Below, piece by piece: positions 11,939 to 22,614 of a DNA stretch of 64,000 bases. A program made the position numbers and the translations under genes. The notes under the pieces were generated by a model. It saw only the letters and a list, made by a program, of their open reading frames with translations. It was not told where the DNA came from and did no database searches. Origin of the DNA: Lycium barbarum. Taxonomy: Eukaryota > Streptophyta > Magnoliopsida > Solanales > Solanaceae. The stretch covers positions 56,854,782 to 56,918,781 of the forward strand of contig NC_083344.1 in the NCBI RefSeq assembly GCF_019175385.1. The letters are read 5' to 3'. Positions within the stretch are counted from its first letter, which is position 1. Every line of letters starts with the position of its first letter.

Positions 11939-13422
11939 TCGTACCCGGCCCTCTAGTGAGGGGCTCGGTGAACAATGTAGTGAAACTGTGCACGAAAACA
12001 TACCCGACCCGGGACTCGGTGAAAGATATATTAACGGCATGCACGAGCAGAGTAGTGAGCAACCATATGCAAACTAAATCATCATGTGAGACTCAATAGA
12101 ATAAGTAGAATGAACCAACACTTGAGTATTAAAGACAACAGTCATGTCAAGTACCCCTCGAATGTCACTATGGATTATATCAAATAGAATTTAGGGAATC
12201 ATAGACACGTATCAAGACATAATGAAATAGCTTCTAGAAATCAAGAGCATTAGCCATCCTGGTGTCTCTAAGAATAGGAGCTTCTTTGGAGTTTATACAT
12301 TCGTCGTCTGTTTGTCTCACATAGATCATGCCAAAAAGAAAGAAGGGATAACTTTACATACCTTACGTCGTCCAAGGAACTCAACTTAATCACGAACTTT
12401 TCACGATTAGTATGCCAAACCTATAATCGTAAGAATATGCACGTGACTTAAGAAGGCTTTCGTATATCATATAGATGAATTGATAACTTAATTCTAAAAC
12501 GAAACGGGTAGCATCTCCCCTATATCATTAGTATCTCCCAATTCGGTATATCACCACAACAACCCAACAACAAATAAATCTCAAAAACACAACAATATAC
12601 TTAATTTACTGCAACAATCCATCCAATATATATCCTTAAAATCAATCCGTTAAACTTATCTCTATTTCTATCGGAATTTTGACAGCATTTCCTTTATAAA
12701 TTGGACAAACCCGAAAATCCAATTAGCTAAATTATCAGCAACAACGTCAAACAACAATATCGACAATCAATATACATCATAACTCAGATATTACCATCCA
12801 TTTAACTCCACTCAAACAGCCCCACCTTTATAAACCTCCCAAAAATGCCAAACGAGCTTTTAACATTATTTCCACCATTCTAATCCGTTAAAACTCTAAA
12901 TAAACACTTTAATATCATAAGAGGAACCTTATACAAACCTTAACAGCAGATCAATCACGAAATATCATCCCCCAAGATCAATAATTAGCTTAAAACGACG
13001 ATAACAACGCGTACTACACGAGCCAGGGGATTCGGGGCCTCGCACTTGCTCGATTCTCCACTTTCTCTTTCTAACTCTCCTCTCTCTCTAAAAGTTTTTG
13101 GACTGCTTGATTTGTAAATGAATTAATTTGTATGCATTTAGCCCTTATATATGGGTCTTGGGTCGGTTCCCACCGACCATGAGTCGGGTTGGGTTGGGCC
13201 GAGCCCACTGCCCAGCTTGACCTTGCTGCATTAAAACGTCCATAACTTTTTATCCCTATGTCGTGTGAAGGACAACCACCTATGATTGGAAAGCTAATTC
13301 AATTATCTATAACTTTCATATTTGTGGTTTTCCCAAATTCCCAAATAATGATGGGGTTATGGTCTCCCGAAGTCAGATCACCCGAAAACGTAACTTAAAA
13401 ACATCTTTTTGGAGGGCTAACA
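11177..13422 (-). repeat. E4 5' LTR
   Basis: About 2.25 kb, from TGTTAGCCCTCC at 13422 to GGGTCGTGATA at 11177 (the usual final TGACA has become TGATA). The 3' half (about 11177-12400) aligns with the LTR of E5 (14900-16135), while the 5' half is unrelated to it. It has donor-like TAAG/GTATGT (12361), a three-hairpin module and a (TA)n run at 11911-11938. The 5' boundary is inferred from TG and from adjacency to E5. Confidence 0.72.
11634..11690 (-). promoter_or_regulatory. Three-hairpin LTR module (E4)
   Basis: Stem 1 CAGTAC/GTACTC-type arm pairs as in the family; stem 2 CCCCC/GGGGG is intact; stem 3 CTACG/CGCAG has one mismatch. Confidence 0.7.
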
Positions 13423-13432
13423 CTTGGATTTG

Positions 13433-15324
13433 TGTTATATCCCGTATTTTTGTACATTGGATTATTTGTATGCTAATCGATACAAGTTCAAGGACAAGAT
13501 TATTTTTGGAATATGAAACAAGGACTTTGAATCCCCGACTTTAATTAGTGCACGACTTGCTTATAAATTTCAATTAGTGGAGATTAGGGATTAATTAACC
13601 ATGATTAGATTATTAAGTGGTGATTAGTGATTAATTAATATTAATTAAGTTATTGATGCACTAAATGGACCCCACTACAACATGGCCAAACCTGATTGGT
13701 CCATGCCATAGTGGGGCATGTGTCAACCTATGGGGCAACATATAAGTTCATAGTTGATGACTAACCTATTAGTCATACAAAATTGAATTAGAGAGAGAGA
13801 AGCTTAGCCATGGCAGCTCACGGCCATGGGTGTTTATGATTTAGTTCATGATCTTGATAAAAAAGTTTAATTTCTAAGATGTTCTAAACATTCAAGGTGA
13901 TTAGCAACGTGAATTTAATCCTTGGGGCAGCAAGAACACTTGAAATTTGAATCCATAAATTCCAGGAACGTTAAGAGGCCAAGCTTGCTAAGGTAAGGTT
14001 TAATTCTCTCCTACATGTTTTAGAGATGGTTTGGTCTTTGTATAATTTGGTGGGTGTGGAATTGGATGCAAGGAATTGTGTATGTTGATGCTAAAGTTCT
14101 GTTTGGGCCGTATTGGGTCTGTTCTAATCTAATAATGGTGGATTAATTTTGATTAGTGTTGTTGTTATTATTGTCATTGATTATATGATGAAACTGAAAG
14201 GAAAGCTTAAATCATGTTAGAAACTTGTATCGATTTCATGGGCTGTTCTAGAACTTGTTGTGATATTAGGGTAGTTTCCTTGCATATAGTAGTTGATGTT
14301 GTTGTTGTGTGGTTGCTGATATGAATCACCAAACTTGGAAGAAAGAAGCGTATAAAATATAGTATACGAAACGTATGTGGTCTGCTTGGTATATTCTTAG
14401 ATGTTCGTGAGATTATCGGGCATTGTTATGTTGTAATTAGGGGCTGTTCGGGGCGTGTTGTTGTTCTTGTTGAATTGGAGGACTAAGTGTAGTTAAGATT
14501 ATGCATTCTGTTGTTGTAATTGTTGAACTATCATAAGGTCGTTTCGATGAAGTATTGTGGCTATAGATTATTAAGAATAACTTGAATGTGTCGTAGTCGT
14601 TATGTTAATTATTATTGAATGTTGTAATGTGTGGGCTGATTTGGAATGTTGTGCGGGCTTTTTCGGGGTATTCTTGAATCTTGTTCTGGTTAGTATTGAT
14701 ATGGTACTTGGATGTGTGGTTATTGATGTTGATTTGGTCATTTCATAGTTGGCTTGAATGTGAGGGAAATGCCGCCCAATTTTCTAGAAATAAGCCACCA
14801 ACGTTGAAATACGTTTTAAACCTTTTCGTAGCTTAACCATAGTTCTTAACGTTTTACAGTAGTTTGAGGTACTTCGGACAGCGTATTCGTATTGTACCGC
14901 GGATAAGTGTTAAAGGTATGTAAAGCTATCCTTTCTTTCATTTGGCATGATCTACATGAATTAAACCGATGACGAATGTATAAGCTCCTATTCTTAGAGA
15001 CACTCAGATGGCTAATGTCCTTGATTTCCATAAGCTATTTCATATTATCTTGATACGTGTCTATGATTCCTGAAGTTCTATTTGATATAATCCATAGTGA
15101 CATTCGGAGGGTACTTGATATGACTGTCGTCCTTGATACTCAAATGTTAGTTCATTCTACTTATTCTATTGAGTCTCAGATGATGCTTTTGTTGTCATAT
15201 GGTTTCTCACTACTCTGCTCATGCATGCTGTTATAATATCTTTCACAGAGTCCCGGGCCAGGTATGTTTTCGTGCACAGTTTCACTGCATTGTTCACTGA
15301 GTCCCTCACTAGAGGGTCGGGTTC

Positions 15325-15358
<34 letters not shown>

Positions 15359-16135
15359 ATGATGATGTGATGATGGCACCAAGTCCCATGATGGGTCGGG
15401 CATGGTATACATGTATACGACTGATTCACCGAGTCCATAATGGGCCGGATATGGTATATGACATAGCTATGCATGATTTTACTTGATAAGGTACAGGTAC
15501 AGTGATTTCTTGATTGTCAGACTTGTCTCCTGTAATCTCTATTTCAGTCACGATCCTCTTTATTGTATTTCATGCTTTATATACTCAGTACATACCTCGT
15601 ACTGACCCCCTTTCTTCGGGGGGGGGGGGGGGGGGGGGGGGCTGCGTTTCATGCCCGCAGGTACAAATACTCGATTTAGTGATCCTCCAGCTTAGGACTT
15701 CTGCTCAGCTATTTTGGAGAGCTCCATTGTTCCAGAGCCTAGTCTATTTTGGTATAGATCTTTTGATGTAGACTTATGTTTGTCCAGGGTTACGGCGAGG
15801 CTCTGTCCCATCATATTTTACTACTGATACTCTTAGAGGTCTGTAGACATATGTGTGGGTTGTATATAGGTGTTGTTCAGCTGTGTCAATATGACTTATT
15901 TTGGGGATATTCCTGTACGTAGTGGCAACCTTGTTGGCTTGCCTATTGTGTTATTTTTTGGTTCGCTGTGACTCCTCAGGAGATGGGCTTATTATGATAT
16001 ATAGCATTCTGAGATAATGTCTTGTTTTTGCACGTTTCCATATTGTTCTTAGTTTCAGTCTATTATATCTAACAGGTATGTTTACGAGTGTCCAGCTCGG
16101 GCACTAGTCACGGCCCATGGGATTGGGTCGTGACA
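13433..16135 (+). repeat. E5 5' LTR
   Basis: 2.70 kb, TGTTATATCCCGTATT to ATTGGGTCGTGACA. It contains donor-like AAAG/GTATGT (14916) with GGCATG 30 bp on, a (TA)n run at 15327-15355 flanked by C-rich/GGGCCGG repeat blocks, and the three-hairpin module. Small indels separate it from the 3' copy; for example, the 3' copy has about 17 extra bases near 21094. Confidence 0.92.
15586..15660 (+). promoter_or_regulatory. Three-hairpin LTR module with 24-G run (E5)
   Basis: CAGTAC/GTACTG, CCCCC/G-run, CTGCG/CGCAG, then GTAC. The G side of stem 2 has expanded to 24 consecutive G (15618-15641), against 5-7 G in other copies. Confidence 0.78.
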
Positions 16136-16139
16136 AAAG

Positions 16140-16232
16140 TGGTATCAGAGCAGTTCATCCTCGGAGTGTCTACAGACCGTGTCTAGTAGAGTCTTGTTTA
16201 TCGGTGTGTTGTGCACCACATCTATAAACAGG
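16140..16232 (+). promoter_or_regulatory. E5 primer-binding site and leader hairpin
   Basis: TGGTATCAGAGC at 16140-16151 is a perfect 12-mer for initiator tRNA-Met. The hairpin at 16193-16232 has a 16-bp stem (CTTGTTTAT against ATAAACAGG at its base) and loop TTGTGCAC with palindrome GTGCAC. Confidence 0.82.
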
Positions 16233-16339
16233 AAGCTACAGGACATTTAGGCTGTTATCTTTCCTTCTTACTCTAGATCGTGCGATAGAGCTATATTATC
16301 AGGATAATCCCTCCTTAACAAATTATTGTGTTTACAGCT

Positions 16340-17360
16340 ATGCCTCCAAATAAAGCGACAGCTTCCCAGAAGGGTAAATCGGTAGCAGGAGTTTATTCAG
16401 CAGATGCAACGTACATTGAGGATAATCAAGGCTTCTGAGACTGAGCCTGTTGAGTTGGCTTCGTATCGGTTGCGTGATGTAGCTGTTAATTGGTATGAGT
16501 CGTGGGAGTTATCTAGGGGTGAGGATACTCCTCCAGCAGTATGGGATGAGTTTGTGGAAGCCTTCCTTGGCCACTTCCTGCCTCCTGAGATGAGGCGAGC
16601 TAGAGTTGATAGATTCTTACATCTGAGGCAGAGTGGCAGGAGCGTTCAAGAGTACAGTTTTGAGTTTGATTCATTGGCTATATATGCGCCTACTATTGTA
16701 GCTGATATGGCAGATGGAGTGCATCGTTATGTGATGGGGCTGGATCGTTATTTGATTGATGGTTGTATGGCAGTGGCTCTTCAGCCAGGCATGGATATTG
16801 CTCGGGTACAGGCATATGCACAGGGGGTAGAGGATCGACACAGAGGACGTTAGCCAGATAGAAATTATGACAGAGGCCAGCATAAGAGGGCTAGATCGAC
16901 TGGTTATCCTGCTGAGTTTCTAGAGAGGCACCCTTAGCAGAATATTAGATAGTCTTCACAGCCAGCACAGATTGCACCCCCACAGTTCACAGGTAGGAGA
17001 TTTGACATCCCAGGGTATTCAGGAGCTGGTCAGAGCTCCAAAGCTTTGGGTTCGCAGATGAATAGAGGTTTGAGTTAGTCGAGGCCACCTTTGCCTCGGT
17101 GTTCTCGGAGTGGTAGGCTCCATCCTGGGGAATGTCGTCTTGCTACAGGTGGTTGTTTTTCTTACGGCCGTCAAGGCCATGTTATGAGATAGTGTCCGTA
17201 TGGAGGTGGTCCAGGTGGTGTGGCTCAACCTACTGGGTCGGTTGCTGGTTCATCTTCTTTTGTAGCTATGCCCCCTATGGGGTAGGGTATTCAGACCCCA
17301 GCAGGCCATGGTAGAGGTCGTGGCGGAGCTTCCAGTTCTAGCGTTCCTTCGAACCGCATA
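16340..17360 (+). pseudogene. E5 gag (deleted and frameshifted)
   Basis: ATG at 16340 (MPPNKATASQKGKS) matches E11 gag, then a deletion of about 370 bp relative to E11, joined near 16390 at a shared GAG, removes the Pro-rich N-terminal region and shifts the frame. The core resumes at about 16404 (ASETEPVELASYRLRDVAVN, YESWELSRGE, LPPEMRRARVDRFLHLRQ). Stops follow at 16851 and several times to 17283. The zinc knuckle near 17145 reads GCFSYGRQGHVMR then stop, with a Cys changed to Tyr. An acceptor-like TGTTTACAG lies just before the ATG. Confidence 0.88.
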
Positions 17361-19260
17361 TATGCTTTGGCTAGTAGACAGGATCAGGAGGCGTCACCGA
17401 ATGTGGTTACAGGTATATTATCGATTTTTTCTCGGGACGTATATGCATTGATAGATCGAGGCTCCACCTTATCATATATATTTGCCTTTGTTGCTGGTAG
17501 AATCAGAATAGAACCTAAGTTGATAGAACCATTTGAGGTAGCTACACCGGTAGGAGATTCTGTTATAGCAAAGCAAGTATATAGAGATCGTTCGGTGGTT
17601 ATAAATAGTCGTCATACTGTGGCAGATTTGATAGAGTTAGACATGACGGAGTTTGATGTTATTATGGGTATGGATTGGTTAGTTTCTTGTTATGCTGACG
17701 TTGATTGTAGAGAAAAGATAGTTCGATTTCAATTCCCAGGAGAGCCGATTATAGAGTGGATGGGGAATACAACATCGCCGAGGGGTAAGTTTATTTCATA
17801 CCTCGAGGCAAGGAAGATGGTTAGAAAGGGGTATATTTGTCATCTGGTTCGTGTGCATGACTTGAAAGCAGAGGTACTGACTCTTTAGTCAGTCCTGATA
17901 GTTAATGAACTTCCAGATGCATTCCCAGACGAACTTCCAGGTCTCCCCCCTGAGCGGGAGATATAGTTTACAATAGATGTATTGCCAGATACTCAGCCCA
18001 TATCTATTCCTCCTTATAGAATGGCACCTGCAGAGTTGAAGGAGTTAAAAGACTAACTGAGGGACTTATTAGAAAAGGGCTTCATCAGGCCTAGCATATC
18101 ACCTTGGGGAGCACCGGTATTATTTCTGAGAAAGAAAGATAGGTCGCTGCAGATGTGTATTGATTATAGGCAGCTGAAAAAAGTAACAATAAAGAATAGA
18201 TATCCCCTCCCCAGGATTGATGATCTATTTGACCAGTTGCAGGGTGCTAAATGCTTTTCGAAGATAGACTTACGATCAGGCTATCATCAGGTGCGGGTGA
18301 AGGAGGCAGATATTTCGAAGACTGCATTCAGGACCCGATACGGGCATTATGAGTTTAGAGTGATGTCTTTTGGGCTGACTAATGCTCCAGCGGTACATAT
18401 GGATTTAATGAACCGGGTGTTTAAACCATTCCTAGATATGTTCGTGATTGTATTTATCGATGATATTCTGGTCTATTCACGTTCAGAAGAGGAGCATACA
18501 GATCATTTGAGGATGGTACTTAGGGTGCTCCAGCATCAGAAGTTGTATGCTAAGTTCTCTAAATGCGAATTCTGGTTGAATTCAGTAGCATTCTTGGGGC
18601 ATATTATTTAAGCTGATGGCATTCGGGTAGATACACAGAAGATTGAGGCTGTAAAGATTTGGCCTAGACCTATGACACCTACTGAGGTACGCAGTTTTTT
18701 GGGGCTAGCAGGATATTACAGGAGATTCGTAGAGAAGTTTGCCTCGATTTCAACGCCTTCAACAAGGATAACTCAGAAGGCAGCTAAGTTCCAGTGGACC
18801 GATGCTTGAGAGCAAAGCTTCCAGCTGCTGAAGGATACGTTGACTACGACTCCAGTTCTAACTCTTCCTGAGGGACCAGATGGTTATGTTATTTATTGTG
18901 ATGCATCAGGGGTTGGACTAGGTTGTGTATTAATGCAGCATGGTAGGGTTATAGCCTATGCCTCCCGGCAGCTCAGAAAGCACGAAAGGAATTATCCTAC
19001 TCATGATCTGGAGTTAGCAGCGGTAATTCATGCTTTGAAGATATGGAGGGATTATTTATATAGCGTGCATGTTGACATTTATACGGATCATAAGAGTCTC
19101 CAATATATCTTTAAGCAGAAGGAGTTGAATTTACGGCAGAGAAGGTGGCTAGAGTTGCTAAAGGATTATGATGTTGATATCCTATACCATCTAGGGAAAG
19201 CAAATGTTGTAGCAGATGCTCTTAGCCGTAAATCTGTGGGTAGCTTGACAGATGTGCAAC
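17361..19260 (+). pseudogene. E5 protease, reverse transcriptase and RNase H (broken)
   Basis: The protease active site reads DRGST in LIDRGSTLSYI (about 17450), where relatives have DPGST. RT shows [39 protein letters not shown] and the catalytic FIDDILVYS (about 18460). RNase H shows [33 protein letters not shown] and [13 protein letters not shown]. The region is a single reading frame interrupted by stops near 17886, 17964, 18053, 18609 and 18807. RT copies element RNA into DNA in the cytoplasmic particle, and RNase H removes the RNA strand. Confidence 0.92.
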
Positions 19261-20825
19261 CAGAGAGAAAGGAGATGGTCCGTGAGATTTACCGGCTAGC
19301 TAACCTTGGAATCCGTTTGATTGATTTTGGAGATGGTGGAGTTTCTGTTCGAGAAGTTGCTGAATCCTCTATCATAGAGGAGGTAAAGAGGCACCAGTAC
19401 GAGGACCCTGTTCTGGCACTGTATAGAGATTCAGCTCTTCAAATGGAGAAGACCCCGTTCAAAGTTACACCTAATAGCGTGTTACGATATGAAGGCAGAT
19501 TATGTGTACCTGAGGTTGCAGGGCTACGGCAACGGGTTATGGAAGAGGCACACTATGCCCGTTATTCTGTTCATCCAGGGTCAACGAAGATGTATATGAC
19601 CTCAGATGTTTATATTGGGGGGATGGCATGAAGAGGGACATAGCGGAGTTTGTCGCTCAGTGCCCGAATTGTCAGCAGGTTAAGGTCGAGCATCAGAAGC
19701 CTGGTGGATTATTATAGGAGATAGAGATCCCAACCTGGAAATGGGAAGTAATTAATATGTACTTCATTATAGGTTTACCTCGCACTCCATGGAAGTATGA
19801 CTCTATATGGGTTATTGTGGATAGGCTGACAAAATCAGCCCATTTTCTTCCAGTCAGAACTACTTATTCAACTGAGGACTATGCGAGGTTATATATCATG
19901 GAGATAGTGAGACTTCACGAGGTTCCCACATCTATTACCTCAAACAGAGGAGCTCAGTTTACAGCTAACTTCTGGAGATCATTCCAGAAGGGATTGGGGA
20001 CACATCTGAGTCTTAGCACAGCATTTCACCCTCAGACTGACGGACAGGCCGAGCGTACTATTCAGACGCTAGAAGATATGTTGCGAGCCTGTATTATTGA
20101 CTTCAGAGGTAGCTGGGACGATCATTTGCCACTTATCGAGTTTGCTTATAATAATAGCTACCATTCTAGTATCCAAATGGCACCGTATGAGGCCTTATAT
20201 GCAAGGAAGTGCAGGTCACCTATTGGTTAGTTGATGTTGGTAAGACTAAGTTAATAGGCCTAGACATGATTCAGCAAGCTGTTGATAAGGTGAAGCTTAT
20301 TCAGGAGAGGTTATTAGCATCCCAGAGTCGACATAAGTCATATGCAGATAATCGACATTGACACTTAGAGTTTAAGGTGGGTGATTGGGTGCTTTTGAAG
20401 GTGTCACCCATGAAGGATGTAATGAGATTCGGCAAGAAAGGGAAGCTTAGCCCGAGGTACATTGGGCCTTATTAGATTATTCGTAGGGTAGGCAAGGTTG
20501 CCTATGAGTTGGGCCTACCATCTGATTTGGAAGCAGTACATCAATCTTTCATGTGTCAATGCTTCACAAATGTATTGGTGACTTTTCGAGAGTATTCCCT
20601 GTGGATGATTTCTAGGTAACAGGGGAGTTGTCTTACGAGGAGAACCCTATAGCTATACTTTATCGTCAACTGAGAAAGTTGCATACTAAGGATGTGGCTT
20701 CCGTCAAAGTATTGTGGCAAAATAATAATCGGGAAGAGATGACCTGGGAAGCCGAGGATGAGATGAAGAATATGTACCCTTACTCATTCCCTATGCCTGC
20801 AGGTAATTTAAATTACCCCACTTGA
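19261..20825 (+). pseudogene. E5 integrase with chromodomain (broken)
   Basis: Linker, zinc-binding [10 protein letters not shown] and CPNCQQ, core with [13 protein letters not shown] and [17 protein letters not shown], then a chromodomain with SYEENPIAILYRQ and EEMTWEAEDE. A small indel near 19595 moves the frame, and a one-base change near 20228 (after SPIG) moves it back; stops are scattered. The order and spacing match E8 and E2, so the chromodomain is original to the family. Confidence 0.9.
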
Positions 20826-20911
20826 CTATATTGATTGGTAGATGAGACTTCATGTTATAGCAATAAAGAAGACTCCCCCGAAATTTTTGTAAAACCCTAT
20901 GGGACTAGTTT

Positions 20912-20947
20912 ACCATTCGACGACGAATGGTCTAAAGGGGGGAAGGA
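20912..20947 (+). promoter_or_regulatory. E5 polypurine tract and upstream hairpin
   Basis: Hairpin ACCATTCG-ACGA-CGAATGGT (20912-20931), then AAAGGGGGGAAGGA (20934-20947) abutting the 3' LTR. The second stem pair is C-G here and A-T in E8, E9 and E10, a compensatory change. Confidence 0.85.
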
Positions 20948-22324
20948 TGTTATATCCCGTATTTTTGTACATTAAATTATTTGTAAGCTAATCGATACAA
21001 GTTCAAGGACAAGATTATTTTTGGAATATGAAACAAGGACTTTTAATCCCCAACTTTAATTAGTGCATGACTTGCTTATAAATTTCAATTAGTATAGAAA
21101 TATTAATGGAGAGTAAGGATTAATTAACCATGATTAGATTATTAAGTGGTGATTAGTGATTAATTAAGATTAATTAAGTTATTAATGCACTAAATGGACC
21201 CCACTACAACATGGCCAAACTTGATTGGTCCATGCCATAGTGGGGCATGTGTCAACCTATGGGGCAGCATATAAGTTCATAGTTGATGACTAACCTATTA
21301 TTCATACTTTCATTTACAACTTCATCCATAAAATTGAATTAGAGAGAGAGAAGCTCAGCCATGGCAGCTCACGGCCATGGCTGTTTATGATTTAGTTCAT
21401 GATCTTGATAAAAAAAAAATAATTTCTAAGATGTTCTTAACATTCAAGATGATTAGCAACGTGAATTTAATCCTTGGGGCAGCAAGAACACTTGCAATTG
21501 TAATCCATAAATTCTAGCAACGTTAAGAGGACAAGCTTGCTAAGGTAAGGTTTAATTCTCTCCTACATGTTTTAGAGTTGGTTTGGTCTTTGTATAATTT
21601 GGTGGCTGTGGAATTGGATGCAAGGAATTATGTATGTTGATGCTAAAGTTCTGTTTGGGCCGTATTGGGTGTGTTCTAATCTAATAATGGTGGATTAATT
21701 TTGATTAGTGTTGTTGTTATTGTTGTCATTGATTATATGATGAAAGTGAAAGGAAAGCTTAAATCATGTTAGAAACTTGTATCGATTTCATGGGCTGTTC
21801 TAGAACTTGTTGTGATATTAGGGTAGTTTCCTTGCATATAGTAGTTGATGTTGTTGTTGTGTGGTTGCTGATATGAATCACCAAACTTGGAAGAAAGAAG
21901 CGTATAAAATATCGTATACGAAGCGTATGTGGTATGCTTGGTATATTCTTAGATGTTCATGAGATTATCGGGCATTGTTATGTTGTAATTAGGGGCTGTT
22001 CGGGGTGTGTTGTTGTTCTTGTTGAATTGGTGGACTAAGTGTAGTTATGATTATGCATTGTGTTGTTGTAATTGTTGGACTATTATAAGGTCGTTTCGAT
22101 GAAGTGTTGTGGCTATAGATTATTAAGAATAACTTGAATGTGTCGTAGTCGTTATGTTAATTATTATTGAATGTTGTAATGTGTGGGCTTATTTGGAATG
22201 TTGTGCGGGCTGTTTCGGGGTATTCTTGAATCTTGTTCTGGTTAGTCTTAATATGGTACTTGGACGTGTGGTTGTTGATGTTGATTTGGTCATTTCATAG
22301 TTGGCTTGAATGTGAGGGAAATGA
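20948..22324 (+). repeat. E5 3' LTR, truncated
   Basis: Matches 13433-14779 of the 5' LTR with scattered substitutions, then stops after GTGAGGGAAATG. The missing half would hold the donor-like site and the three-hairpin module. The break joins directly to E6. Confidence 0.88.
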
Positions 22325-22614
22325 ACAATGTTGTGGCAAAGTCATAGTTGGTTTGGATTTTGTGTTGGGTTTGCCTCGAACCAAAAGGGGCAAAGATAGC
22401 ATCTTTGTTGTGGTTGATCGATTTTCTAAAATGTCTAATTTCATTGTTTGTCATAAAGTTGATGATGCTCCTCATGTTGCATCTTTGTTTGTTGAACATG
22501 TGGTAAAGTTGCATGGTATTCCCAAAACCATTGTGAGCGATAGGGATCCCAAATTCCTTAGCCACTTTTGGAAAGAATTGTGGGGAAGACTTGGTACTAA
22601 ATTGTTATTTTCTA
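22325..22614 (+). mobile_element. E6: chromovirus integrase scrap
   Basis: A short plus-strand piece of integrase core: [68 protein letters not shown]. It is very close to the integrase of E7 but lies in the opposite orientation. It ends where the 3' LTR of E7 ends (22615), so E7 appears to have inserted into an older relative of itself. No LTR for E6 is visible. Confidence 0.85.

Larger units (their letters stand above)
10852..13422 (-). mobile_element. E4: 5' end of a non-autonomous LTR element
   Basis: Minus strand: LTR 13422-11177, primer site 11172-11161, leader to about 10985, then a non-coding internal segment cut at 10851 by insertion of E2. The internal segment matches the non-autonomous element E10 (43380-43460) and not gag, so E4 is probably of the same gag-less type. 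The rest of E4 is not visible. Confidence 0.75.
13433..22324 (+). mobile_element. E5: Tekay-like Ty3/gypsy element, degenerate
   Basis: 5' LTR 13433-16135, primer site 16140, gag, protease, RT, RNase H, integrase with chromodomain, polypurine tract 20934-20947, and a 3' LTR from 20948 that stops at about 22324 where a foreign integrase fragment (E6) begins. All domains are present and in order, but stops are frequent, largely CAG to TAG, TGG to TAG and CGA to TGA. That pattern fits decay of methylated cytosines. The 5' LTR lies 10 bp from the E4 LTR, head to head. Confidence 0.9.

Noticed and set aside
16136..16152. TGGTATCAGAGC considered as part of a tRNA gene
   Set aside because: Only the 12-18 nt complementary to the tRNA 3' end are present; it is a primer-binding site.
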